NCBI RefSeq assembly: GCF_015645465.1
Contig: NZ_JADOEL010000004.1
Coordinates: 186,001 to 250,000 of the forward strand
DNA: 64,000 nt
DNA from: Herminiimonas contaminans
GTDB lineage: Bacteria; Pseudomonadota; Gammaproteobacteria; Burkholderiales; Burkholderiaceae_D
Direction: 5' to 3'
This document shows positions 28,859 to 37,917 of the stretch, one piece after another. Positions within the stretch are counted from its first letter, which is position 1; every line of letters starts with the position of its first letter. The notes below the pieces were generated by a model, which saw only the letters and a list, made by a program, of their open reading frames with translations, had not been told where the DNA came from and ran no database searches. The position numbers and the translations under genes are program-made.

Positions 28859-31800
28859 TTACTGCGCGCTCAGGGAGTCTGCCAGCACGCGGGCGACGTG
28901 TATGGCATTTTCCTGTGTCCCGTCGGCAATTTGGTGGCGGCAGCTGGTGCCGTCGGCGACGAATAAGGTGTTTTCCTCTGCTGCGCGGATCGCCGGAAAT
29001 AGCTTGAGCTCCCCCATGGCTTGCGAAGCTTCGTAATGCTCGGCTTCATAGCCGAAGCTGCCCGCCATACCGCAACAGGATGATTCGATCAGCGCGACAT
29101 CCAGCTGCGGTATCCATTGCAATACGGTTTGTACTGGACGCACCGCATTGAAAGCTTTCTGATGACAGTGACCATGCACCATGGCCTTGCTGACGGCCAG
29201 CGGTTTCAGGTCCAGTTGCAGGCGTCCTGCCGCTTTTTCATTGACGAGGAATTCTTCAAACAGCCACGCCATGCTCGCCAGTTTCTTCGCTTCTTCGCCA
29301 TAGCCATAGCTGAGGAATTCATCGCGCAGCGATAGCAGGCAGGATGGTTCCAGGCCGACGACGGCGACGCCGCGATTGATATACGGCATCAGTGCATCGA
29401 GGGTGCGTCGTGCTTCCTGCTTCGCTTCATCGACCAGGCCTGCGGACAGATACGTACGGCCGCAGCACAGTGGACGTTCACCTTCTTTCACATTGAAATG
29501 CACGGTGTAGCCTGCCGCTTCCAATACTGCTTGTGCCGCGCGTGCATTTTCCGGTTCCATGTAATTGTTGAAGGTATCGACAAACAGCAGCACTTCCTTG
29601 TTACTACTTGCGTTCTTTTTAGGGGTGCCTAGTTGCGACAGGAAGGAAGTACGGAAGCGCGGGAAGGCGCGCTGTGGTGCCAGCCCCAGGCCCTTCTTCA
29701 ACCAGCCGGAGATGAACGGCAGTTTGTCGCCGAACGCCAGCAAGCCGCCGATGCGGCTGACATAAGGCGCGTAGCGCGGCATGAAGGCCACCATTTTTTC
29801 CCGCAGCGTGCTGCCATGACGGCTGGCCCATGCCGCGCGTGCTTCTATCTTGATCTTGGCCATGTCGACGCCGGTCGGGCAATCGCGTTTGCAGCCTTTG
29901 CACGAAACGCACAGGTCGAGCACTTCTTTCACCTCGGCACTGGCCAGTCCGTCGTCACCCAGCTGTCCCGAGATCGCGAGACGCAAGGTATTGGCACGAC
30001 CACGTGTGACGTGGCGTTCATCCTTGGTGATGCGATAGCTGGGGCACATGGTGTCTGCATCGAATTTACGGCAGTGACCATTGTTGTTGCACATCTCCAC
30101 CGCCTTGGCCAAACCGCCGGTGCGGTCATCGCCAGTGCCAGGTGCGGTTTCGACACCAGTGGCAGGATCGCGTGTGACGTCCCAGGCGGACCAATCCATT
30201 TGTGTCTTGAGCGGCAATTCGCGATAGCCGGGCGCAAAGCGGAAATTACTTTTCTCATCCATCTTCGGCGGCCGTACGATCTTGTCCGGATTGAAGCGAT
30301 TTTCCGGATCGAACAAGTCCTTGATTTCGCTGAAAGCCTGGTTGATCTTAGGCCCATATTGCCAGGACACCCATTCACCGCGGCACAAGCCGTCGCCATG
30401 CTCGCCGGAATAGGCACCTTTGTATTCGCGCACCAGGGCGGAGGCTTCTTCCGCGATCTGGCGCATATCGGCCGCACCGTTGCGACGCATGTCGAGGATA
30501 GGGCGCACGTGCAAGGTGCCGACGCTGGCATGTGCATACCACGTGCCTTCGGTATGGTATTTGTGGAAGACTTCGGTCAGGCGACTCGTGTATTCAGCCA
30601 GATGCACCAGCGGCACTGCGCAATCTTCGATGAAGGAAACCGGCTTGCCGTCACCCTTCATGCTCATCATGATGTTGAGTCCGGCCTTGCGTACATCCCA
30701 CAATGATTTTTGTTCACCGGCATCGACCATATCCACCACCGAACCCGGCAGGCTGAGATCACTCATCAGGTCGGACAGGGCCGACAGGCGCTCTACTAAC
30801 GCCGCCTTGTCATCACCTGAAAATTCCACCAGCAGGATGGCTTCCGGCGTACCGACCAGTGCTTTTTCTATCACCGGACGGAAGGCTGAATTATTCAGCG
30901 ACAGCTTGATCATGGTGCTGTCGACCAGCTCGACTGCAGTCGGCAGCAGCTTGACGATGTGCTGCGCCGAATCCATCGCCTGATAAAAGGTCGGGAAATT
31001 GATAACGCCGAGTACCTTGTGCTTAGGCAGCGGCACCAGCTTGAGTTTCAGTTGGCGACTATATGCCAGCGTGCCTTCGGAGCCGACCAGGATGTGTGCC
31101 AGGTTGGCGCTGCCATCATCAGTATAAGCGCGTGGATTCTGGCAATCGAACAAGTCGATGTTGTAGCCACCGACGCGACGCAGTACTTTAGGTACGCGTT
31201 CTACGATTTCACTTTGTTCGCGCAGGGCGATGCCGCGCAGGCCCTGCGTAATTTCCTGCAGGCGTGCGTTGCTGGCCATCTTTTCCAGTGTTTCGAAACG
31301 GCCTTGCGTGCCATCGGCGAGTACCGCATCGATGGCCAGTACGTTGTGCACCATATTGCCGTATTCAATCGAGCGCGAGCCGCAGGAGTTATTGCCGGCC
31401 ATGCCGCCTATCGTGCACTGTGCGGCGGTGGAGACATCGACCGGGAACCACAAGTTATGCGGTTTGAGCCATGCATTCAAATGATCGAGCACGATGCCGG
31501 GCTCGACGGTGACGGTGCGTGCTATCGGATCAAAGTCGATGACATTGTTCAGCCATTTGCTGTTATCGATGACCAGCGCTTCGCCTACGGTCTGGCCGCA
31601 CTGGCTGGTGCCGCCGCCACGCGCGAGGATAGGTGTTTTTTCTGAACGTGCGATGTCGAGGGCAAGCAGCAGGTCATCCTGATCGCGCGGCACCACCACG
31701 CCTATCGGCATGATTTGATAGATGGAGGCGTCGGTCGCGTAACGCCCGCGATCCGCCTTGCTGAACAATACGTCGCCTCGCAATTCCTTGCGCAAACGGC

Positions 31801-31861
31801 TGGCCAGCGGATTAGGACTACTGCCGCTTACAGGAACGAAGTGGATAGGCTTGACGAGCAT
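28859..31861 (-). CDS. FAD-linked oxidase fused to Fe-S oxidoreductase (YdiJ-like D-2-hydroxyacid dehydrogenase)
   Basis: 1000-residue fusion. An N-terminal FAD-binding type 4 domain (about 45-230, motif LARGGGTSQCGQTVG) and FAD-oxidase C-terminal domain (to about 540) are followed by a two-cluster 4Fe-4S module (CNNNGHCRKF near 590 with MCPSY, and CVSCKGCKRDCP near 647) and two CCG domains (LCCGRTYLS and SCCGMAGSFGYE). This matches YdiJ of E. coli, a GlcD-GlpC-type dehydrogenase for D-2-hydroxyacids passing electrons to the respiratory chain. The natural substrate (D-lactate, D-2-hydroxyglutarate or another) is not set by sequence. A 34-bp interrupted palindrome lies about 110 bp upstream. 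Confidence 0.9.
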   Translation of the reverse strand: MLVKPIHFVPVSGSSPNPLASRLRKELRGDVLFSKADRGRYATDASIYQIMPIGVVVPRDQDDLLLALDIARSEKTPILARGGGTSQCGQTVGEALVIDNSKWLNNVIDFDPIARTVTVEPGIVLDHLNAWLKPHNLWFPVDVSTAAQCTIGGMAGNNSCGSRSIEYGNMVHNVLAIDAVLADGTQGRFETLEKMASNARLQEITQGLRGIALREQSEIVERVPKVLRRVGGYNIDLFDCQNPRAYTDDGSANLAHILVGSEGTLAYSRQLKLKLVPLPKHKVLGVINFPTFYQAMDSAQHIVKLLPTAVELVDSTMIKLSLNNSAFRPVIEKALVGTPEAILLVEFSGDDKAALVERLSALSDLMSDLSLPGSVVDMVDAGEQKSLWDVRKAGLNIMMSMKGDGKPVSFIEDCAVPLVHLAEYTSRLTEVFHKYHTEGTWYAHASVGTLHVRPILDMRRNGAADMRQIAEEASALVREYKGAYSGEHGDGLCRGEWVSWQYGPKINQAFSEIKDLFDPENRFNPDKIVRPPKMDEKSNFRFAPGYRELPLKTQMDWSAWDVTRDPATGVETAPGTGDDRTGGLAKAVEMCNNNGHCRKFDADTMCPSYRITKDERHVTRGRANTLRLAISGQLGDDGLASAEVKEVLDLCVSCKGCKRDCPTGVDMAKIKIEARAAWASRHGSTLREKMVAFMPRYAPYVSRIGGLLAFGDKLPFISGWLKKGLGLAPQRAFPRFRTSFLSQLGTPKKNASSNKEVLLFVDTFNNYMEPENARAAQAVLEAAGYTVHFNVKEGERPLCCGRTYLSAGLVDEAKQEARRTLDALMPYINRGVAVVGLEPSCLLSLRDEFLSYGYGEEAKKLASMAWLFEEFLVNEKAAGRLQLDLKPLAVSKAMVHGHCHQKAFNAVRPVQTVLQWIPQLDVALIESSCCGMAGSFGYEAEHYEASQAMGELKLFPAIRAAEENTLFVADGTSCRHQIADGTQENAIHVARVLADSLSAQ

Positions 31862-31972
31862 GTTCGGGTTGTCCTTTTCTGGAGCAGATAAGTATTCTGG
31901 TGGTGCTGCACTTTGTTGCTGTGCTTACATCTGTAAAACCTGCCAGCGGAGAGTTCGGTGGCGAAAGGAGGT

Positions 31973-32006
31973 GATACAGATCTACCCGAGCGGGTAAATC
32001 TGTATC
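31973..32006. promoter_or_regulatory. 34-bp interrupted palindrome upstream of the FAD/Fe-S dehydrogenase
   Basis: Outer arms GATACAGAT and ATCTGTATC are perfect; inner arms ACCCG and CGGGT flank a 2-bp centre; only the two bases between them (CT/AA) do not pair. It lies 112 bp before the start at 31861 and 73 bp after the end of the aminotransferase. There is no T-tract, so an operator for a dimeric regulator is more likely than a terminator. The regulator is unknown. Confidence 0.5.
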
Positions 32007-32078
32007 CGTATTGCAGCCTGCTAACGATGTGCTGTTGTGCAAGCATGAAAGTCAGTCGTGGTTTTGAACCGTTTTAAA

Positions 32079-33296
32079 TCACGCTGCGATTTTCAGCGGC
32101 GGAATTTTCTGTTCAGCCAGGTACTCCATTGCCGCGACTACACCGCTGCCTGCGAGTTTGACGCCTGCGATCTTCAGACCCATTTCACAGCCAGCCAGTG
32201 TCGCCATCAAGCTCAGATCATTTGCCTCACCCAGATGGCCGATGCGGAACATGCGTCCTTTCATCTTGCCGAGGCCGGTACCCAGCGACATATTGAAGCG
32301 CTCGTAGATGGTTTTGCGGATCGCATCAGCGTCGAAGCCTTCCGGTGTCATCACGCCGGTCAGGATAGGCGAGTACACGGTCGGGTCTGCGCATTGCACT
32401 TCCAGGCCCCAGGTGTTGACTGCCAGGCGGCACGCTGCAGACAGACGATCGTGGCGCGCAAAGACATTGTCCAGGCCTTCTTCCAGAATCATGTCGAGTG
32501 CTTCGTTCAGGCCGTACAGCAGGTTGGTGTTTGGTGTGTATGGCCAGTAGCCGGTTTTGTTCATCTCGATGATTTCAGTCCAGCCCCAGAATGCGCGTGG
32601 CAGTTTGGCGGTTTTGCTGGCTTCAATAGCTTTTTTCGAGACGGCATTGAAGCTGATGCCAGGTGGCAGCATCAAACCTTTTTGCGAGCCGGAGACAGTA
32701 ACGTCGACGCCCCATTCATCGTGGCGATAGTCAGCGGCAGCGAGGCCGGAGATGGTGTCTACCAGCAGCAGTGCAGGGTGCTTGGCGGCATCGATAGCTT
32801 TGCGTACTGCAGCGATATTCGAAGTCACGCCGGTCGAGGTTTCGTTATGCACGACGCAGACTGCCTTGATGGTGTGGCTGGTATCGGCACGCAGGCGTGC
32901 TTCGATTGCATCTGCCTGTACGCCGCGACGCCAGCCTTCGATACCTGGCAGGCCGATGAATTCAGGTTTGAGGCCGAGGGCCTCTGCCATTTTTTTCCAC
33001 AACGTAGCGAAGTGACCGGTTTCATACATCAGTACGGTGTCGCCAGGGCTGAGGGTATTGGTCAGTGCTGCTTCCCATGCGCCGGTACCGGAAGCAGGGT
33101 AGATCACGACAGGCTGGGTGGTTTTGAAAATCTTTTGAATGCCGGACAGAACTTGCAATCCCAGCGCGCCGAATTCAGGGCCGCGGTGGTCGATGGTAGG
33201 CAGGCTCATCGCACGCAGAATGCGGTCTGGCACAGGACTAGGACCTGGAATTTGCAAGAAATGGCGGCCCGCTGGGTGGAAGTCTAACTTCAACAT
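32079..33296 (-). CDS. Class V aminotransferase, serine/alanine/aspartate-glyoxylate type
   Basis: PLP enzyme of 405 residues that aminates glyoxylate to glycine. The PLP-binding Lys is Lys206 in VSGSQKGLMLPPG, and the Asp of LLLVDTISG (about residue 180) contacts the cofactor ring. The N-terminal PGPSPVPDRILRAM segment is typical of SgaA/AGT1-like enzymes; the same family includes BhcA, the aspartate-glyoxylate aminotransferase of the beta-hydroxyaspartate cycle. The amino donor cannot be told from sequence. A copy of the TATTGNATACAA motif lies 36-51 bp upstream, and the GntR gene is divergent, so the two may be a regulator-target pair. Confidence 0.88.
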   Translation of the reverse strand: MLKLDFHPAGRHFLQIPGPSPVPDRILRAMSLPTIDHRGPEFGALGLQVLSGIQKIFKTTQPVVIYPASGTGAWEAALTNTLSPGDTVLMYETGHFATLWKKMAEALGLKPEFIGLPGIEGWRRGVQADAIEARLRADTSHTIKAVCVVHNETSTGVTSNIAAVRKAIDAAKHPALLLVDTISGLAAADYRHDEWGVDVTVSGSQKGLMLPPGISFNAVSKKAIEASKTAKLPRAFWGWTEIIEMNKTGYWPYTPNTNLLYGLNEALDMILEEGLDNVFARHDRLSAACRLAVNTWGLEVQCADPTVYSPILTGVMTPEGFDADAIRKTIYERFNMSLGTGLGKMKGRMFRIGHLGEANDLSLMATLAGCEMGLKIAGVKLAGSGVVAAMEYLAEQKIPPLKIAA

Positions 33297-33331
33297 TTCA
33301 TTCTCCTAAGGAAACTACGCGTCAATTGAAT

Positions 33332-33347
33332 ATTGCATACAAAATAC
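33332..33347. promoter_or_regulatory. Candidate GntR/FCD operator, site 1
   Basis: TATTGCATACAAAATA, 36-51 bp before the aminotransferase start, where repression of its promoter would be easy. It matches the site before tctC at 14 of 16 positions. The core TGNATACAA resembles operators known for FadR-subfamily regulators. Confidence 0.6.
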
Positions 33348-33418
33348 TTTAGCAGAGGGTTTTTGATTAGTAAAGCCTTTTGCAGCTAAACGTGACGAAT
33401 TTGCTGAAGGTGAGATTT

Positions 33419-33559
33419 ATGTTGCCGGAATGGCTATGCGGAATCACTTTGCCGGTGGCGCGCCAGCCTTTTATGGCATTGGCTTTAGCTAGAGTTTCCG
33501 GATATATCGTTTTTATTGCCTGGCTATATGGCGCGCTGCGTCACCAGAGACACAATTAG
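33419..33559 (+). CDS. Small hydrophobic ORF (46 aa), possible citrate-synthase-family remnant
   Basis: A 46-codon frame starts at ATG 33419 with AAGGTGAG just upstream and ends at TAG 33557-33559, 33 bp before the GntR gene. The product is hydrophobic; its centre, LPVARQPFMALALARVSGYI, recalls the C-terminal segment of citrate-synthase-like proteins (P-F-x(6)-R-x-x-G-x-I), but the His and Glu that normally follow are gone. It may be a decayed fragment, a small one-span membrane protein, or chance. Confidence 0.3.
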   Translation: MLPEWLCGITLPVARQPFMALALARVSGYIVFIAWLYGALRHQRHN

Positions 33560-33584
33560 ATTAAAATAGAGTTAAATTAATTTG

Positions 33585-33600
33585 GACTTCGTATGCAAAA
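33585..33600. promoter_or_regulatory. Weak GntR/FCD operator-like site over the gntR start
   Basis: CTTCGTATGCAAAATA, whose reverse complement contains TTGCATAC as in site 1, overlaps the start codon of the GntR gene. It is the weakest of the four matches and could serve autoregulation. Confidence 0.3.
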
Positions 33601-34309
33601 TACATTGATGGATGGTGATGCAAAGATGAGTAGCCCTGACTTGCCAAGAATGGAACGTCAGCGTTTGCACGATGCAGTGGTCGAGCATTTGCAGCGGCTG
33701 ATCATTGAAGGCGTGCTGACGCCAGGCATGAAGCTGAACGAGCGTGAAGTATGCGAACGCCTTGGTATCTCGCGCACGCCTTTGCGTGAAGCGATGAAGG
33801 TGCTTGCGTCTGAAGGCTTGATAGATATCGTGCCGAATCGCGGTGCTTTCGTCTCTAAGATGAATGACACCGAGATCTGGGAAGCGTTTGAAATGATGAG
33901 TGGCCTGGAAGCCTTGTCGGGTGAGCTGGCCGCGGAGCGTATCTCGCCCGCCGAGATCGCGGACATCAAAATCTTGCACCAGGCCATGCTGGTATGTCGC
34001 TCGCAAAATGATTTGCCGGGTTATTACAGCCGTAACCAGACCATCCATAACAAGATCAATGAAGCAGCGCGCAATTCGATGCTGCGCCAGATCTATTTGT
34101 CGGTGAATCGTCGCTTGCTGGCCCTGCGCTTTAAATCCAACTTTAAAGAAGAGAAGTGGGACCGCGCGATCCATGAGCATGATGAAATGATACAGGCGCT
34201 GGAAGCACGCGACGGCAAACGTCTGGCTGGTATCTTGCGCCAGCATTTGCTCGACAAGCGTGATTCTGTCATGGCTGACCTGCGTGCAGCGAATGGCAAG
34301 GCAGCGTAA
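33593..34309 (+). CDS. GntR-family regulator, FadR/FCD subfamily
   Basis: 238 residues. An N-terminal winged helix-turn-helix (about 20-85, with LNEREVCERLGISRTPLREAMKVL) is followed by an all-helical FCD effector domain (about 95-225) with candidate metal-binding Asp/His residues (His in NQTIHNKINEAA and HEHDEMIQAL). It sits between the divergent aminotransferase and the convergent tctCBA operon. Four copies of a TGNATACAA-type motif nearby make it the likely local regulator, probably a repressor relieved by a carboxylate or amino-acid ligand. In-frame ATGs at 33608 and 33626 are alternative starts. Confidence 0.9.
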   Translation: MQNTLMDGDAKMSSPDLPRMERQRLHDAVVEHLQRLIIEGVLTPGMKLNEREVCERLGISRTPLREAMKVLASEGLIDIVPNRGAFVSKMNDTEIWEAFEMMSGLEALSGELAAERISPAEIADIKILHQAMLVCRSQNDLPGYYSRNQTIHNKINEAARNSMLRQIYLSVNRRLLALRFKSNFKEEKWDRAIHEHDEMIQALEARDGKRLAGILRQHLLDKRDSVMADLRAANGKAA

Positions 34310-34371
34310 TTAAGAGGTTCATTAGCGTATGCAAAGATATCAGCGCTGTATTTAACTGATAGCTACAAAAG

Positions 34372-34404
34372 AAAAAAGCCTGGAGAGTAATCTCCAGGCT
34401 TTTT
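34372..34404. terminator. Bidirectional Rho-independent terminator between gntR and tctA
   Basis: Perfect stem AAAGCCTGGAGA / TCTCCAGGCTTT with a GTAA loop, a T-run on the plus side and an A-run on the other. It can end both convergent transcripts. Confidence 0.9.
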
Positions 34405-34441
34405 GTTTTGGATGGGATGATACCCATCCACTGCACATCTA

Positions 34442-35950
34442 TCAGGCTGGCTTTTGGCTGGCCTGACGGAAGTTGCTGATCAAACTGCTGATGATAGGCC
34501 AGACCAGTGCAATCACAGCCAGCGTCATCACCGTGCCGACCAGGCCGCTGCCCCAGAACACGCCGAGCGCGCCTTTGGAACCCACCATGGTTTGACGGAA
34601 TGCATCTTCTGCACGATCGCCGAGTACCAGCGCCAGCACCAGCGGTGCCAATGGGTACTGCAGCTTCTTGAAGATGTAGCCGATCACACCGAACACCACC
34701 ATCAGCCAGATATCGAACTCTGCGCCGTGCACGGTATAAGCACCGATTGCACAGATCACCATGATGGATGGTGCAATGATGGAGAACGGAATGCGCAGGA
34801 TGGCTGCGAATACCGGCACTGTGCTCAGCACGACCAGCAGGCCAACGATGTTACCGAGGTACATACTGGCGATCAGGCTCCAGACAAAGTCCTTCTGTTC
34901 AACGAATAGCATAGGACCTGGTTGCAAGCCCCAGATCATCAGGCCGCCGAGCAGAACTGCGGCGGTCGCGGAGCCAGGGATGCCGAGTGCCAGCATAGGC
35001 AGGAGTGCGCTGGTACCCGCTGCATGCGCTGCAGTTTCCGGTGCCAGTACGCCTTCCATATTGCCCTTGCCGAAGGATGCCGAATCACGCGACAGCTTCT
35101 TCGCCATACCGTAGCCCATGAAGGATGCGGCAACCGCGCCGCCTGGCGTAATACCCAGCCAGCAACCGATGACCGACGAGCGCAAGAGGGTCATCCAGTA
35201 GCGAGGCATCTGTGCCCAGGTCTTGAACACGATCTTCAGGTCGATGGCTGCTTTCTTGCCCTTGAAGGCCAGGCCTTCTTCCATCGTGATCAGGATTTCG
35301 CTGACGCCAAATAAACCAATCACAGCGACCAGGAAGTCGAAGCCACGCAGCAGGTCAGGAATGTCGTAAGTCATGCGCAACTGGCCGGAGACCGTATCCA
35401 TGCCGACTGCCGCCAGCATGAAGCCGACGCACATCGAAATGATGATCTTCGCTTTTGGTTCCTTGCCCATGCCGATGAAACTGCAGAAGGTCAGGAAGTA
35501 GACCGCGAAGAATTCCGGTGGACCGAAACGCAAGGCGAACTTCGCAACCACTGGTGCGAGGAAGGTGATGACGATCACACCGAACAATGCACCTATGCAG
35601 GAACCGGTGAACGCAGATGTCAACGCTTGTCCGGCCTTGCCCTGTTGCGCCAGTGGGTAACCGTCGAAGGTAGTGGCCACTGACCACGCCTCCCCCGGTA
35701 TATTGAACAGGATGGAGGTGATGGCGCCGCCGAATAATGCGCCCCAATAAATACAGGAGAGCAGGATGATCGCGGAGGTCGGGTTCATCGAGAAGGTCAG
35801 CGGCAGCAGGATGGCGACGCCATTCGGACCGCCCAGGCCAGGGAGTACGCCGACCACGATACCAAGCAGGATGCCGATGAACATCAGCGCAATATTGTGC
35901 CAGCTGAGGACGTGGCCGAAGCCCGTCATGAGTGCGTTAAGTTCTTCCAT
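34442..35950 (-). CDS. tctA: Tripartite tricarboxylate transporter, large membrane subunit TctA
   Basis: 502-residue integral membrane protein with about 12 hydrophobic segments. The N-terminal GILLGIVVGVLPGLGGPNGVA and the later TPGGAVAASFMGY and LGIPGSATAAVLLGG segments are the paired Gly/Pro-rich signatures of TctA. It follows tctB by 9 bp and completes the tctC-tctB-tctA operon. It drives uptake of a carboxylate captured by the periplasmic TctC protein, using the ion gradient. The substrate is unknown; the neighbours point to a hydroxy- or amino-dicarboxylate. Confidence 0.95.
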   Translation of the reverse strand: MEELNALMTGFGHVLSWHNIALMFIGILLGIVVGVLPGLGGPNGVAILLPLTFSMNPTSAIILLSCIYWGALFGGAITSILFNIPGEAWSVATTFDGYPLAQQGKAGQALTSAFTGSCIGALFGVIVITFLAPVVAKFALRFGPPEFFAVYFLTFCSFIGMGKEPKAKIIISMCVGFMLAAVGMDTVSGQLRMTYDIPDLLRGFDFLVAVIGLFGVSEILITMEEGLAFKGKKAAIDLKIVFKTWAQMPRYWMTLLRSSVIGCWLGITPGGAVAASFMGYGMAKKLSRDSASFGKGNMEGVLAPETAAHAAGTSALLPMLALGIPGSATAAVLLGGLMIWGLQPGPMLFVEQKDFVWSLIASMYLGNIVGLLVVLSTVPVFAAILRIPFSIIAPSIMVICAIGAYTVHGAEFDIWLMVVFGVIGYIFKKLQYPLAPLVLALVLGDRAEDAFRQTMVGSKGALGVFWGSGLVGTVMTLAVIALVWPIISSLISNFRQASQKPA

Positions 35951-35959
35951 GTTTTTTCC

Positions 35960-36481
35960 TCAGAAGCCTAGCCAGTTTTCAATCGGACCCTTGGGCAGTG
36001 GCACCTTGAACTGGATTTCGAAAACAAAAAAGAACACCAGCATCATGATGATGGAGACACTGGCGGCTTTCCACCAAGGGAACTTGCCGAGGAAGAGCAT
36101 GAAGGCTGCGATGAAGATGACAGACGCAACATAAATGCCGAGATAGGCAATTGCGAAAACAAACACAATCAATGGCAACAAGATGACTGCGACCAGGCGC
36201 GCCTGTGCAATTTCAAGGAAGGCAGTCTGGTCGTTGTCGCGTATGGCGTGAACCAGTACGACGATGCTGGCCAGCAGGATGACGACGCCCAGTCGTAGTG
36301 GGAAGTAACCAGCATCGGGGCCGTAGGAGCTCCAGCCTGCGCCCAATTGATAGTTACTCCAGATGGTAATCAGGGATACAACGCCGAGGGTAATGGCAAC
36401 CAGGATTTCGGCGTTACGGATGGTAATCACAGCGCGAGAGTGCTCCCTCTCTTCGTCTGCGGAAGTTTCTGATGGATTCAT
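35960..36481 (-). CDS. tctB: Tripartite tricarboxylate transporter, small membrane subunit TctB
   Basis: 173 residues with four hydrophobic segments after an acidic N-terminal tail of about 25 residues (MNPSETSADEEREHSR). Poorly conserved as usual for TctB; identified mainly by size, topology and position between tctC and tctA. Gap of 76 bp from tctC. Confidence 0.85.
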   Translation of the reverse strand: MNPSETSADEEREHSRAVITIRNAEILVAITLGVVSLITIWSNYQLGAGWSSYGPDAGYFPLRLGVVILLASIVVLVHAIRDNDQTAFLEIAQARLVAVILLPLIVFVFAIAYLGIYVASVIFIAAFMLFLGKFPWWKAASVSIIMMLVFFFVFEIQFKVPLPKGPIENWLGF

Positions 36482-36557
36482 ATTCGTTAGTCCGTGATGT
36501 GGCCCAATGACGGCAACAGGGTGCTGTTGGTCATTGAGCCAGGGTGATGACGGTGAA

Positions 36558-37562
36558 TTACTTGGTGAGGAGGAAGCCTGCGTCCTTCATGATTTCGCGA
36601 TGCAGCTGCTCATCCTTTTGCAGGAATGCATTCAGCTTGTCGCCAGTCACGAATTCAGGTTTCAGCGCATTCTTTTCCAGATACGCTTTCCACTCAGGTG
36701 TGGCGATGACTTTCTGGAACAGGTCTACGTAGAACTGGGTTTGTTCCGGTTTGACGCCGCCTGGCATCATGAAAATGCGCAGCATTTCATAGCTGACATT
36801 CAGACCTTGTTCCTTGCAGGTAGGGATGTCGGACCAGGCCATAGTCGTGGTGACTTTGGCGGTATAGCCTATGCGCTTGTCGGAGAACACGCAGAGTGCA
36901 GTGTGTTCACCGGCACGCCATTGAGACACGGATTCGGATGGGTTGTTTGTGTCGGAATTGATGTGATTGCCGGACAGCTGCGTGGCTGCTTCACCGCCGC
37001 CTTTATATGGGATGTAGAGGAATTTCGCGCCGGTTTGCTTTTCGATCATCATGGTAATCATGTGATCTTCGCGCTTGGAGCTGGTACCGCCCATCTTGAA
37101 GGTTTCTGGTTTTTTCTTCACATCATCGATGTAAGCCATCGGTGTCTTGTAGCCAGCCTGGCTATTGGTCCAGAGTACGAATGCATCTTGCGCAATCATC
37201 GCGATCGGTGTCAGGTCGCGCCAGTTGAATGGCAGATTGGTAGCGAGTGGGGTGGTGTAGATGGAGGATGAAGCAACGATGATTTTGTTGGGATCGCCTT
37301 TCGCGGCTTTCAGATCCAGCAAGCCTTCTGCACCGCTGGCTCCTGCCTTGTTTTGCACGATGATGGGTTGCTTCATCAGATTGTGCTTGGTGATGATGCC
37401 CTGGATAGAGCGTGCCATCTGGTCGGATGCGCCACCGGCGCTAAACGGAACCACCAGTTCCACTGGCTTGGTCGGTTCCCATGCGGAAGCGCTGAGTGCA
37501 CAGCACATGGTGGTGACGAAGAAACCGACTTTCATCGGCTGGCGTAAGAAGTTTTTCTGCAT
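36558..37562 (-). CDS. tctC: Tripartite tricarboxylate transporter binding protein TctC (Bug family)
   Basis: 334-residue periplasmic solute receptor. Signal peptide to about residue 27 (ALSASA), then WEPTKPVELVVPFSAGGASDQMAR, the typical Bug N-terminal motif where the ligand carboxylate is held. First gene of the leftward transporter operon. A 374-bp upstream gap contains the strong operator site 2 about 190 bp before its start. Ligand specificity is not readable from sequence. Confidence 0.92.
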   Translation of the reverse strand: MQKNFLRQPMKVGFFVTTMCCALSASAWEPTKPVELVVPFSAGGASDQMARSIQGIITKHNLMKQPIIVQNKAGASGAEGLLDLKAAKGDPNKIIVASSSIYTTPLATNLPFNWRDLTPIAMIAQDAFVLWTNSQAGYKTPMAYIDDVKKKPETFKMGGTSSKREDHMITMMIEKQTGAKFLYIPYKGGGEAATQLSGNHINSDTNNPSESVSQWRAGEHTALCVFSDKRIGYTAKVTTTMAWSDIPTCKEQGLNVSYEMLRIFMMPGGVKPEQTQFYVDLFQKVIATPEWKAYLEKNALKPEFVTGDKLNAFLQKDEQLHREIMKDAGFLLTK

Positions 37563-37751
37563 GATGTTGTCTCCTGTAATTGGGTTGAAGCCCTTATTTG
37601 ACGATCTACTGCATCAGTAGCGCACAACGATGCCCGCATCTGAATTCGTTTTCAGCCGTAATGCCTTGCGTCTGACGCGCTTTTCTCATTTCGGCCCTAC
37701 TGCATGTCCTGAAAACACAGGATCGCAAATTTGCGATCTATGCATTTAGAA

Positions 37752-37767
37752 TATTGAATACAATATA
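37752..37767. promoter_or_regulatory. Candidate GntR/FCD operator, site 2
   Basis: TATTGAATACAATATA; the arms TATTG and CAATA form a perfect inverted repeat around AATA. It lies in the 374-bp divergent gap (37563-37936) between tctC and the aldolase-like gene, which otherwise is AT-rich and holds no gene. Confidence 0.6.
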
Positions 37768-37901
37768 CATTTGAGAAAAAATGTCAATTACTGGATGCGA
37801 GATGAGCAAATTTTTTTAGAAAAATTGCGTTCAGGCGTCTGGAATGGCATTTTGAGTACCAGCTTGCGCTGCGCTGGTCAGAAATATTGCTATTAAGTAA
37901 T

Positions 37902-37917
37902 TGTTTTGTATTCATTT
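37902..37917. promoter_or_regulatory. Candidate GntR/FCD operator, site 3
   Basis: TGTTTTGTATTCATTT, the reverse complement of which contains TGAATACAAAA. It ends 19 bp before the aldolase-like start codon, where binding would block transcription. Confidence 0.55.

Noticed and set aside
31940-32010. Possible glycine riboswitch (GGAGAG and GAAAGGAG segments on the plus strand)
   Set aside because: The aptamer core does not match beyond short words, and no plus-strand gene follows; the palindrome explains the structure better.
32058-33287. 409-codon open frame on the plus strand
   Set aside because: Exactly antisense to the class V aminotransferase, whose motifs are unmistakable.
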